Source of the DNA: Homarus americanus
Lineage: Eukaryota; Arthropoda; Malacostraca; Decapoda; Nephropidae
Length of the DNA stretch: 64,000 bases
Assembly: GCF_018991925.1 (NCBI RefSeq)
Contig: NW_024735442.1
Span: forward strand, 213,501-277,500
Direction of reading: 5' to 3'
Shown here: piece by piece, positions 37,765-50,894 of the stretch
Position numbering within the stretch: the stretch's first letter is position 1
Layout: each line of letters opens with the position of its first letter
Position numbers and translations under genes: made by a program
Notes under the pieces: generated by a model
What the model was told of the DNA's origin: nothing
The model's database searches: none
What the model saw: only the letters and a program-made list of their open reading frames with translations

Positions 37765-38070
37765 GGATGTGCTGGTTGTTGATGAGTGTGGTAGTAGTGG
37801 TGGTGGTGGAAGCAGTGGTAGTAGAGGGGTCAGTGCTATAAGTGTGGTAGTGAGTGTGTTAGTGTGTGAGTGTGTTAGTGTGTGAGTGTGTTAGTGTGTG
37901 AGTGTGTGAGTGTGTGAGTGTATGAGTGTGTTAGTGTGTGTGTGTGTTAAGTGTATTGGTAATGATAGTGGTGGGGTCAGTGTGTTCAAAGTGTAGTAAG
38001 TGATGGTGGTTTTGGTGGTAGTGGTGTGGTAGCTGATGGTGGTAGAGAGACTGACGGTGGTAGTGGTGGT
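37765..38070 (+). repeat. GTG/TGAGTGTGT-rich low-complexity tract
   Basis: GGTGGTAGTGGT sequence and a GTGTGTGAGTGTGTTA repeat at 37845-37950. Confidence 0.85.
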
Positions 38071-38275
38071 ACAATCAGTCTCTTCCTCTCTCACCTTCCT
38101 TAAGATCCCTAAAGCACATTCTAATGTATTAGGTATTTAAGGTAAAACATCAAACGAACATCTTAAAATACCTTAAAACTGTATTGTAAAACCTCTCACT
38201 AACTCAAGGTCAAACACTGGCGATATTTATGGGTACCAAACACCTCACCTTACATTAATAAAGCTTACAATACAA

Positions 38276-38333
<58 letters not shown>

Positions 38334-38336
38334 TTG

Positions 38337-38418
<82 letters not shown>
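38276..38418. repeat. (AAT)n microsatellite, interrupted once
   Basis: About 47 AAT units broken by ATTGAT at 38333. Confidence 0.97.
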
Positions 38419-38420
<2 letters not shown>

Positions 38421-38741
38421 GGCCCTTAACCACGTAATCACAACTCAAGTCACTCTTAAATAAATATTTCGGTATTCACACAGGAAAACGCGTTATAGAC
38501 TATCAAAATACTCTGCACATAAACTGTTCCGCTCGCTGGTAGAATGTGTGTGTGGTCAATACCCGCGTGTGTGGGTGAATGTTAGTATCTCGTTAATACC
38601 AGGTGGAACTATATACTGTACAGGAAATTAGTGGCACTGTGTATGAGGTGGTGACATACTGTGTGGGGTGGTGAGCAGTCTACGCCACTATGGGGAGGTA
38701 ACACAGTGTAAGAGTTAAGGACATGTTTGTGTGCTGTGTGG

Positions 38742-38774
38742 GGTGTGTGTGTGTGTGTGTGTGTGGGTGTGTGT

Positions 38775-38822
<48 letters not shown>
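38742..38822. repeat. (TG)n microsatellite, interrupted
   Basis: TG run with GGTG and GAGT interruptions. Confidence 0.95.
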
Positions 38823-38824
<2 letters not shown>

Positions 38825-39917
38825 TTAGCCCTCTTACACCAACTTGTCATGTCCTCCTAGCAAAACCCACCACTTAACAACTCACCCTGATCATAACAAG
38901 CAATAATTTCAGAGGAAGATGATCAAGCGGCGAGGATTGCTTTGATGCAAATACAATTACCTTAGGTTCTTAAATAATACCAGAGGCGTATCTCCGGACC
39001 CACACACGCATGCGCCAGTCAGTATCATGTCGACCGTACAGGTGAGAGCACAGTGCTTGTTGTGGTCAGAGGAAACTCCATCAGTCCTCGTTATCTACCG
39101 TAATTCTCGCCGTGTGATGGAATAATGATAAAGTGATGCAAATAGGTGAAGGAGACAGGAAGTAACTGAAGGAATAGAAGAGGAGAGACAACCACATGGC
39201 TACCAAATTCACTTCATCTCTCCCCACACAATATTTGGCCGAGTTAAATGAACTCCAAATGGGAGACTCTCATGATTTTTACACACGTGATGGACGGATG
39301 TGTTTTATCTTTTTCAAGGCGCAGATTAACGCAACCAAGGACTCATTTCTGATCATCGTAGTTACTTCCAGGGATACGTGGAGGTCACTGTTTATTCCGA
39401 CACAGATGAGGAAGCGTGTTGGAGCGTCAACACAGTAAGCCAGGAGCCGTGAACTGTGTCTATTCTGGATAATGATGCGACCTTAGGTTAAAACTGAGCC
39501 TTAGTTAAATGGTTACAAATTCATGTGTATAGAGGTCTATTAGTACAGTATATATATATTAATATAGTGTGTTTTAAAACAACTCTCAGTGACATGGCGT
39601 GAGGCCGTGTGAAAAAACATTTTGACATTTTTTTTTCTTTATTATGAAATTTTAAATAAAATTGAGTGGATAAAATAATTACGAGTTAGTTGATCTTGAA
39701 ACTACTATAAATACGAGTACAGGGTGTAAAATTCATTAAAGGTTGAGTAAACTGATTTAAAAAAAAAGAGGACGAGGGAGGCGTCATGTGAATAAGTTTG
39801 GCAGCTACTACTCTAATACTTCCTAGAGTATTAACTGTCATAAACCTCGGGGAAACAACTCCTGTGTCAGAGGAGACTATACACACTAAAGAGAAGTACC
39901 AGTCTTCCTTATTATTA

Positions 39918-39919
<2 letters not shown>
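38823..39919. other. unique sequence; weak first-exon candidates
   Basis: At 39028-39042 an ATG (MSTVQ) runs into a consensus donor CAG/GTGAGA. At 39196 a second ATG with good context opens 80 codons. Neither has a recognised family. Confidence 0.35.
39196..39438 (+). CDS. unrecognised 80-codon open frame
   Basis: ATG in a favourable context (CAACCACATGG) opens 80 codons of non-repetitive, mixed composition (MATKFTSSLPTQYLAELNEL at the start), ending just as a donor-like CACA/GTAAGC overlaps the stop. It could be a first coding exon or a chance frame. No motif, signal peptide or membrane span. Confidence 0.2.
   Translation: MATKFTSSLPTQYLAELNELQMGDSHDFYTRDGRMCFIFFKAQINATKDSFLIIVVTSRDTWRSLFIPTQMRKRVGASTQ

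Positions 39920-39957
<38 letters not shown>
39920..39957. repeat. (TG)n microsatellite
   Basis: About 19 TG units. Confidence 0.97.
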
Positions 39958-39959
<2 letters not shown>

Positions 39960-40817
39960 CCCAACAAGCTGGAGTAACAATGACGCAGTACTGAGAATTT
40001 CTGTGTGGGGAAACTAACACTGGTAGCTATACATTTAATACAAGTGTTACTGCGGTACTGCATAGGACTATATGAAATAAAAGTGATAGTGTACAGCAGT
40101 AGAACCACAGAGACAGCGAAGTTACATTTCTTGTCCACAAAATAATCCTAGACAGATGTATCACACTTCTGTGTCGCCAGAGCGGAGGGACGGACGAGAC
40201 GCCCCCTCCCCCCGTCCTCCTTCCCGTTTATCCTTCTGTCCGTCCTAGTGTCTTTCAGGTCTTGGATAAAGCAATAATAAAACAAATACAAATGGATTTT
40301 AACTGCATTTGGTAAGAGTTATAGATCAGTAAGTCCTGACATTATTGGATTTATCGTTTATTTGGTAGTCAAGAGTTCCCTGGCCTGAGTTATGACGCTC
40401 ATAACACGTGAAAACTTATAATTCTGGAGTGTTTACGACCCATCGGTATTTCCCGTGATATTGAGTTTATTTTATTTTTTGGGGGGGATGATGTTGGTGT
40501 TGGTCTCTGTACCCTCCTCATTTATCATGGTCTAGTAACTTGGTTCCTGTTAAAATGTAAGATTTATCCTCACCTCGTCTACACTACTAATCTTCTCACT
40601 AATATCAGTCCAGCGTGTTGGTTTATAGTCACAAATGATATTCTTGTTGGTATTTGTATATTTTTGGATAAGGAGAGTACCCAGTGGCCATGCCGTCTAC
40701 TTTACTGTTTATTTTGTTGTCTACGATACCGAGGTATGTCTGGGTGTGGCTGGCACTGTCTGCCCCGACCAGGAAGTGCCCAGGAAGTCCTAACTACGTT
40801 AATGAAAACAGTTTCCC
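39958..40817. other. unique sequence
   Basis: No gene seen. Confidence 0.5.
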
Positions 40818-41052
40818 ACACCCTCACCTCCCCCTGCCCGTCACCCTCACCTCCTGCTGTCCGTCACACCCTCACCTCCCCCTGCCCGTTACCCTCACCT
40901 CCCCATGCCCGTCTCCCTCACCTCCTGCTGTCCGTCACCCTCACGTCCCCCTGCCCGTCACCCTCTCCTCCTGCTGCCCGTCACCCACATCCCCCCTACC
41001 CGTCTCCCTCACCTCCCCCTACCAATCACCCTCACCTCCCCCTGCCCGTCTG
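40818..41052 (+). repeat. ~24-bp C-rich minisatellite
   Basis: About ten units of CCCTCACCTCCCCCTGCCCG plus TCA, with a CTGCTGTCC variant alternating in places. Proline/serine-rich open frames are artefacts. Confidence 0.92.
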
Positions 41053-41872
<820 letters not shown>

Positions 41873-42304
41873 TGCTTGAGATCCTGTGGTGCCTCTTCTG
41901 AAAACTATCAATCAATCAAAATCATTTACCTTTATAAAACTAAACATTCAGCCACTAATAAAAGAAATTACCTGGGAGTGAATTAAGCTTTAAATATCAT
42001 TCAACATTTTAAACCTGACAGGTGGTACACGTTCAGTTTGAGCCTAATGAATTCAATCGAGTCGTTCTCCCACAAGCCTATACACGATCTAAATGACTCA
42101 CACGCACGAGGCCAATGTTGTGATGGTGTACTTTGAGTGGTACAGTACGAGACAGACGAGGTGAGGGTGAACAGTGGACATCAACTGTGACTTGAAGAAA
42201 ATAACGTTTTAAATCGTCACAGTGGGGGGGGGATGGCCGTCACGACACGCGCTGCAGTAATGGCGGCCACGATGCTAAACTATTCATGGTAGCAGACACC
42301 AGCC

Positions 42305-42500
42305 AGTCTAACCTAACCCAACGAATTCTAACCAATCAAAAAACCTAACCTAACCAAACGAATTCTAACCATACAAAAAACCTAACCTAGCCAAGCCACA
42401 CAAAAAACCCTAATCTAACGAATACAAACAAAAACCTAATCTAACCAAATAAAGAAAACCTAACCAAAAATAACATAACCAAAAGAAACCAAAGTAAACT
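42305..42500 (+). repeat. degenerate CCTAACC tract
   Basis: Telomere-like CTAACC mixed with AACGAATTCTAACC and AAAAAACCTAACC copies. No foldback arms seen. Confidence 0.8.
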
Positions 42501-43328
42501 TAACCAAACTCGTGTTCAAAAACGAAGCCTTCATAACCGAATAGGAGCCTCCCAGCCAATGATTACATCTCTGGCAGTCAACTAAGGATATGATAAACGG
42601 CGCTTAAATAAACCTGTCTAATGCGAGAGTTACTGAGTGATCATCAACACCTGGGTACACGAGTATAATTATGCAAGTGATCAGTCTTATAAGTTCTATC
42701 ATCTGTTGTTAATAAAAGCGCCACGTCATCTAATTTTTAAGAGGTTTAATTATATTATTTGTCTCGCCATTTATATATTTATGTTAATCCAGTATACTCT
42801 ATATCCCACTATCTAGTAGAGTGACCCAGGCAGTGTTTACTCTGGACACTCATGTACTTCTGTAGTAAAGTTAATATCATTTTCTTTATCATATCGACAG
42901 GTAAAGTTTACTCCAGGTTTGTTTGTGTCCAGAAAAAATCGAAATAAAAATTAAAAAATAAACGAATTTCACAACTCCCGGACAAAAGTAATTCGAGCGC
43001 TTCTTTTTTTTTTACATCCTGAAGCTTAAAATATGAACACACGTCTGTACTGAATAATTTGATAATGAAACAGTTTATTTAGCCAGAAAAATACAGATTG
43101 GACAATAACAACAACAGTGACTTGGCTGAACCAAGTGAGAGTCTGTACCCTCTTCGTGGCACCTGTTATATACTGTACATTTATCTTAAGGAATTTTTAT
43201 ATAACATTTAGTATCTGGTTTACTACATGTAACATGGTGTTTGTAACTACATATGATAATGTTACCACGTTTATCACTCGTTAGAATTTTTTTTTAACAA
43301 TTAGATTATAAACATACTACACCTTGAA
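42501..43328. other. AT-rich unique sequence
   Basis: No gene seen. Confidence 0.5.
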
Positions 43329-43640
43329 CACCCACACCTACACCACACAGCCCCTACAACTACACCCCACACAGCCCCAACAACTACACCCCACACAGCC
43401 CCTACAACTACACCCCACACAGCCCCTACAACTACACCCCACACAGCCCCTACAACTACACCACACAGCCCCTACACCGCCTACGCCCCCACTACACCCC
43501 ACACAGCCCCTTACACCCCACACAGCCCCTACAGCAGCCCCACATAATTGCCTGTATACAACTTACAACTACACCCCACACAGCCCCTACAACTACACCC
43601 CACACAGCCCCAACAACTACACCCCACACAGCCCCTACAC
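43329..43640 (+). repeat. 24-bp minisatellite
   Basis: Units of CAACTACACCCCACACAGCC plus CCTA, about 12 copies with some truncated. The 24-bp period gives an in-frame QPLQLHPT peptide repeat, an artefact. Confidence 0.93.
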
Positions 43641-44216
43641 CGCCTCATCTTCCTCCTCCCTCACTAAAATTCTTCCACCCCAAAAAATAAGAAATAAAAA
43701 ACATAATTGAAAAGTATTTACAAGTAACCAGTCACAGGCATGTTTACATAGTTCATTAGTGAAGCGTCGTTTGTTTCTCTTTAAGGTAAGTTAAAGTGAA
43801 GATAAAGAAATACAGGTCTTGGGGACTCCCTTAACACTGTCTTGCCGCGGGGTAGAACACACAGTACAGGCACCATCTAGCACTCTTAAACCTTCTCAAC
43901 CTGTAGTATAGTGTTACCTACTAGTTGTTAATACATCCTAATTTCATTTTTTTTTTATTAAATTTATCTATATTTAACACAACATCCTACTTTCTAACAA
44001 ACAAAATTACTGTACATATGCAAATCGGTTTAAATAAGTTATATCACTTTTTTTCCAGATTCGATTCACCTGTCAGAGAGCAAGATAATAATAACAAGGT
44101 GTGTGATATAAGCAATGTAAATCTGGATGAGCGAGAGACGTGTCAAGGTAGCGGTAATTCGTATGGGTGTTGAGGGGCAAAGTAATGAGAGTGTGTGGTG
44201 TGAGGGAGATGTGTTC
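43641..44216. other. unique sequence
   Basis: No gene recognised. Confidence 0.5.
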
Positions 44217-44350
44217 AAGGGGTTAAGTCATCGTATTCAGGGAGTTAAGTCATCGTATTCAAGGAGTTAAATCATCATCCTCAAAGGTGTTAAAATCATC
44301 GTCCTCCAAGGGATTAAATTATTATACTCAAGGGATCAAATAATCATACT
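44217..44350 (+). repeat. ~24-bp degenerate tandem repeat
   Basis: Units of AGGAGTTAAGTCATCGTATT, decaying rightwards into CAAGGGATYAAATNATCATACT. Confidence 0.85.
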
Positions 44351-44774
44351 CAAGAGGGTAAACTGACATGGCATAATAAACTATTAAATCAGACGGTAAC
44401 TTGACCTTATTTCTTGCAATACGTTCATCTACTGAGGCACTCAACTCTCCACCATCACTGCAGTCAAAGGTATTATAGTCGTAGATACACACATAACTTA
44501 CCTGCCATATGAACTGATTGCTAGAGGAGATATATCAGCGTGTCGCCGTTTCTATTACACTTTAAATAGCTCGTAACAACACTTATCAATAATTCGTAAA
44601 TCAAATCCCTGTGTTGTAATCGTCGGTTTGTGTATTGGTAAAAATATCGGAAATGTTATTTTCAGTCGTCACCTTAAGCTACACCCATGTTGTTAAATTT
44701 TAAGTGTAAATGGATTTTATAAGTTAGTTTTCAATAAATTAACTCTTAAGTGTCAATGGCTTCATATATTACGT

Positions 44775-44775
44775 T

Positions 44776-44806
<31 letters not shown>

Positions 44807-44866
44807 AGAGAGAGACAGATAAGAGAGACATAAGAGAGAGAGACAAGAGAGAGAGAGAGAGAGAGG
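44775..44866. repeat. (CA)n(GA)n compound microsatellite
   Basis: CA to 44803 then interrupted GA/GACA. Confidence 0.95.
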
Positions 44867-45404
44867 ACATACCTGCCTGCCTCTCCCGGTGGTGTGATAG
44901 AGGAAGTCTCTGACACGTAATGCCAGGTGTTAAAGTGGTCTCCTTGTGATCATTATTTCCAGGGGAGTTAAGGCTAATGAAGACGGAGGAGGAGGGATGG
45001 TGATGGTACTGATATACTCGCGGTATACTGAGGACAGTTTATATGAGTCACAAATAAGGTTATTTATTCTTCTCGACACTCATACTCGACACACACACAC
45101 ACAAGACACACACACGCACACACACACATGACTACATCCCCTCTCTCCCGTACCGAAAACACAACTGTAAAACACAGACAAAACTTAAGATAAAACACAA
45201 CGTTCATACACAAATTAATGTTTCAATATATCTTTTACATATGTCAGTATAATAAAGAACATTAGAAATATAGAGAGAGAGTTTGAGGTATGGGGAGATG
45301 ACAGAGGCAGGTGTATATCTTGCGTTATCTTGCCAGTGGCTCCTCGTGCGCCGCTAACGAGACAGAATGAGGCGGGTTTCCTACAATTTAGATAGTAAAA
45401 CCAG
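44867..45404. other. unique sequence with CA run at 45086-45128
   Basis: No gene seen. Confidence 0.5.
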
Positions 45405-45989
<585 letters not shown>

Positions 45990-46260
45990 AGAATTCGAGA
46001 GACACACAGAGAGACAGACATATAAAGGGAGAGAGAAAGAGAGAACACACACACAGAAACAGACATATAAGGAGAGAAAGAAAGGCACACACACACACAC
46101 ACACAGAGACATATAAGTGTGAGAAAAATACACAGAGAAAATACCCACAAGACATATAAAGAGAAAGAGAAATACTTCACACGAATAAAGAGAAAAATAG
46201 AGAGAAACAAAGACATTTTAAGAAACAGAGAAAGAGATAAATGCAAAGAGGAGAGAGAGA
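45990..46260 (+). repeat. purine/CA-rich degenerate tandem repeat
   Basis: Recurring GACATATAAGGAGAGAAAGA followed by ACACACACACAGA, roughly 50-60 bp apart. Confidence 0.75.
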
Positions 46261-46408
46261 GAGAGGTACATACACCTGCCTCGGTCTTCTGGTAAAACAG
46301 AAAGAGGACACAGTCTTAAATCACATAAGACCTACCTAGAGATTTTTTCCTCGTAGTTAATCAGTTACACCAAAACAAAGACTAATCAAACGATGAAAAA
46401 AAAAGACT

Positions 46409-46601
46409 AAGAAAAGAAGAACACTAAGAGGAAGGGAAGAAAAGAACACTAAGAGGAAGGGAAGAAAAGAACATTAAGAGGAAGGGAAGAAAAGAACATT
46501 AAGAGGAAGGGAAGAAAAGAACATTAAGAGGAAGGGAAGAAAAGAACATTAAGAGGAAGGGAAGAAAAGAACATTAAGAGGAAGGGAAGAAAAGAACATA
46601 G
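46409..46601 (+). repeat. 25-bp minisatellite (about 8 copies)
   Basis: Near-identical units of GAACATTAAGAGGAAGGGAA plus GAAAA. The first two copies have CACTAAG in place of CATTAAG. Confidence 0.95.
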
Positions 46602-47165
46602 AGGAAGTATATGTTCATATGTTCACTATTGTTTTGCGGTCACTTAAGGAAAAGGTGGGTAAATTCTTGGATACCTATGAAACGTAACACTTAAAATAAA
46701 AGCATAACTAAACTGAAACAAAAGAGACGGAAAGAAACGACGGAGAAATAAATAACATAAGAAATATTAAAGAAAATAGGAAAAATAACAGAAGTATCGT
46801 ATAAGTATATCTATACCTTGGGGCGAGACAGTGGGAGACAAGTACTATATTACACATTATCATCTCCCCTTAAATAACTATAAGAACCACAAGACCAATA
46901 AAATGCTACAGAACAAACATCAAACTTAATAAAGGAATGGTAGCAATAAAATAAAATAAATACTTAACGAGAAAAATAAAAGATAATAAAATCGGCGTTC
47001 ATCTTGTAGACAAACACTACAGTAACTTTTCCGTATCTCACCTGCAGTAAAATACACCACCAAGATACTTTATTTGTTTACGTTTCCGAGTTTGACACCA
47101 AGCGATAGTCGCCCTTCACCACTTACTATAATACAGTGTGTCAGGGCGTCTTCACCACTCAACTT
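46602..47165. other. AT-rich unique sequence
   Basis: No gene seen. Confidence 0.5.
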
Positions 47166-47500
47166 CCCCTAACCTAACCTAACCTAACCTAACCTAACCT
47201 AACCTAACCTCGTCTAACATAACATGATCAATCCTAACCTGACCAAACCTAACCTAACATAATCGAACATGATCTAACCTAACATGACCTAACCTGACCT
47301 AACATGACCTACCCTAACCTGATCGAACCTAACCTGATCTAACCTAACATGATCTAACCTAACCTGACCAAACCTAACCTGATCTAACCTAACCTGATCT
47401 AACCTAACATGATCTAACCTAACATGATCTAACCTAACCTGACCAAACCTAACCTAACCTTACATGACCGAATCTAACCTCACCTGACCTAACACAGACG
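47166..47500 (+). repeat. telomere-like CCTAA tract with ATGATCTAACCTAAC higher order
   Basis: Nine perfect CCTAA units, then about 280 bp of mixed AACCTAACATGATCT and AACCTAACCTGACCA units. This higher-order pattern shows secondary tandem amplification of a mutated telomere-like repeat. Confidence 0.9.
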
Positions 47501-49004
47501 ACGAATAACATGAATGAATCTTGCCTGAATTTTAATAATGAATAATAATTAAAATTTAAGAGATGTGAAACAATAAATCAGATATGATGATTAGAAGTGA
47601 CGTGAAGCAAAAAGAAAGATAATAAAAATATAAATGTAGCAATAAAAACAATTGTGAAGCAGATAATAAGGCGGTACACCCGATAAGATGTGAAGCAAGG
47701 AAAGGCAGTCACATCTCCCTTTCCTCTGGGTTTACAGGAATCAGGAGAGAGGGGCGAAAGGTGAGTATTTCTCCGATATCTCGACACTGTCAGGTAAGAT
47801 GCTGCTAATGAGACAACCTGAAACACACTTTTATGCAAATTCGATGGCAAAATCTGAGTGAATTTAAGACACCTGTCAGGGATACTGTCGACACCGCGCG
47901 ATAACCGTCTACGTGTCATGTCGCTGGTGTTCAATTTTTCAAGAGAAAGTGAATAATTTAGAATGTACAAAGTCTTCCGCTTCATACCCCTCCCTCCTCC
48001 ACCTCGCCCATCATTCCCAACGTAAATGATTTACACAGGCAACTCACTTTTGCAAATCAACAATCTGGGTAAAGTTACGAGGTTATCTGTCAAAACCAGA
48101 GAAAACATTCACTTGCCACCGCTGGAAAAATTTATTACTATAACTTCCATTGACCTACAGACAGGTTAATGAGTGTTCCCTAGATTATTTGGGTTGACAG
48201 TTGTTGACCTTGTTTATGAAGTCAAAGAGGGTCTGTGGATTATCTTGCCACAAAGTGTATTTCCTGCGTCATAGAACCTCCATCAACTTAAGTCATCCTG
48301 TATAATTTAAAGTGTGTTCAGTCTTTGGCAAGGGGAAGAGGGTCTCGGTGAGCAAACTGACAACGACACTTGTCTCTCTCTGAGCTTTTAATTTGTAAAA
48401 AAAAAAAAAATAAATAAATAAATAAAAATGTCAATAGAGCAGAAAAGAAGTAAAAACTCACACATTATTTTCGTCAACACATAAAGACATTATAGGCTAT
48501 CTTTCTTTCTTTTACAATAGAAAATGACAAAATTCGCGGATTATATTGGTTGATATTTACGAATGTTACTTATACGGTCAGAAAATGTCAAAATACACCT
48601 TTATAATTCGTCAAGATGTTTACACCTTGGCCACGCGGTGAGAGCCATTACTCGCGGATCACTCGTGGACATGGAGCACCAGGATCAAGAGGTCAATGAA
48701 ACCCAAATTTCACGGGTTATTATCAATGGACACGTGTGGTGCTCCCTGGCTGGTGATAAATCAAGGGAGGATGACTGGTGAGGACGGTGATACACTGCCG
48801 GACACTTGGCGGCCCTGCTTGTTGTTGGCTCACCCGTGATACATAAATCGAGCAGGTAATTATGGTGTCAGTAATTCATTAAGCATGTACGAGATGGTTC
48901 ATTATACAGTGGACAGAACTCATTATCAGAGGGAACAAAGCACTCACTATATATACACAACACCAGGACAAATGAATTACTCTTATTCATTTGGTATATA
49001 ATTT
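47501..49004. other. unique sequence; one unrecognised minus open frame
   Basis: A minus-strand open frame at 47985-47578 (135 codons) is non-repetitive, has a basic start (MKRKTLYILNYSLSLEKLN) and ends in a hydrophobic stretch. No family recognised. It may be chance. The rest is AT-rich unique DNA. Confidence 0.3.
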
Positions 49005-49200
49005 GTCATGTTACAAAGTATATGACTGTATAATGTCATGTCACAAAGTATATGACTGTATAATGTCATGTCACAAAGTATATGTAAATTATGTCGCAAA
49101 GTACATGTATATCATGTTTCAAAGTAATGTGTCATGTCGCAAAGTACTTGTATATCATGTTACGAAGTATGTGTATAAATATGTCACGAAGTATATGACC
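49005..49200 (+). repeat. 30-bp tandem repeat decaying rightward
   Basis: Two exact and several worn copies of GTCATGTCACAAAGTATATG plus ACTGTATAAT. Confidence 0.88.
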
Positions 49201-50465
49201 AATATTACAAAACAGTTGCGGAAGGTCAAGGAACACAAAGGCTCAATGAAAAATTTAAAAACAAAATAAATTTCGTAGTGAGGTAAAGTAGCAGTGTGTT
49301 ACTGCGTCAGGCTCTACACCGTGACCAGCCACACGGGGAAATAACTCACACAATATAAACACTACGGGCAGAGAGGAAAGGTATTTCACAATCACACGTT
49401 GTCCTCAGAAACAAGTATCCTCATACGACGGCAAAACCAGAAGTTATAAGTATAACAAAGTGGAACAGATTGTTTGATGATCAGGTCAGAAGAGCAAAAA
49501 ACCTGGCGATGGAGTTGTGAGCGACGCTGGGGAACACCAGGTAAATATAAAGAGAGTCGTAATTATGGAGAAAAAAAGTAACCCTACCACTGTCCCCTTC
49601 AGTCCACACAAGAGAGGAGAGTCGGTATAGACGTATTACCAGAGCTATGTGGTTAGCATTTGTTCAGCAATACACATATATCCAGCCACAAAGCTTCACA
49701 CACGCGACGTTGACAAGATATTGTGATACCGCTTTAACACGACACTAATCAGGTGTATCTTAATGATCATATTTATGTAGGTCGTATATAGAGTGTAGAG
49801 TTGAGCTTCATGGAGATAAAACGCTGAGAAAATACTACTACCGCTTCTCTCCTCGTGGTGTTTTACCAGTGTTCCCCACACGAAAAAAAAACCAATCTCA
49901 AGGGTGTGTTTTATATTCTCCAGGTCGGGTTTATAATCTTCCTGACTGACCTGAGTGTGGAGGCGGACGAGGGGAGGAGAGGAGCGTCGCAATCCAGCTG
50001 GAGCAACACACTGACGCCTCCAGGGCAGACACCAACCAAGTCAACCCGGAATTTATAGGGTGTTCTCGGCCACACCATCACCAACATAACCCTGTCAATT
50101 GAGCGCAAATGTCTACCGTTTTGCAGGATAAATGGGCGGAAATGAGACCAGAAACACGATGGTCTTTCATTTGGGGACCGGTATTACCTGCCCCACCCGC
50201 TATAATGATATGCACGGCCCCTCCGACTCAATACCAACTAGATGTTTCTCATTTGCCTTTAATGTAATTTCCGTCATCGTCCTTTTGTTTTTGTTTTGTT
50301 TTTGTCTCCCTCCTCTGACCACGGGCAGATTCTTTGTCCCCGAGACTAAAACACGGGTTGAATAGTGAACCAAATTAGTGCTTGAAGGACGACCCGCCCC
50401 AAGCACCACCTCTTAACACGAGGAGGCAAGGTGAAGGCTGGTACCTAGGAGCATCACTACCTGAG
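49201..50465. other. unique sequence
   Basis: No gene recognised. Open frames at 49696-49992 (minus) and 50132-50365 (plus) carry no known motif. Confidence 0.45.
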
Positions 50466-50765
50466 AGAGAGAGAGAGAGGAAGGAGGGAGGGAGGGAGGG
50501 AAGAAACGAGGGAAGAAGGGAGGGAGAAGAAAGGGTTGTAGCGAGAGAAAGAAGGGTGAAGCAAGGGAGAGAAGGATGGAGCGAGAGAGAAAAGAATGGA
50601 GCGAGGGAGAGAAGGATGGAGCGAGAGAGAGAAGGATGGGGCGAGAGAGAAAAGGATGAAGCACGAGAAGAAGGAAGGAGGGAGGGATGAAGCAAGGGAA
50701 GAAGGAAAGAGGGAGGGAAGGAGGAAAGGGGGAGGGAAGGAGGAGGAAGCGAGATGGGGGAAAGG
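50466..50765 (+). repeat. GA/GGAAG-rich tandem repeat
   Basis: GGAGCGAGAGAGAAGGAT-type units at about 24-bp spacing, flanked by GGAGGGAAG runs. Confidence 0.88.
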
Positions 50766-50871
50766 AAATATAAATGGTGACTTATTCATTATGCAACGAC
50801 AACTTGTAATGGAAGCTATCAGCATCTCTGTCGGTCACGCAACTTCCTGCTACCCAGTGTGTCCCTGCCCA

Positions 50872-50894
50872 GTGTGTGTGTGTGTGTGTGTGTG
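50872..50894. repeat. (TG)n at LINE 5' junction
   Basis: Short TG run immediately followed by the truncated 5' end of the LINE. Confidence 0.9.
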
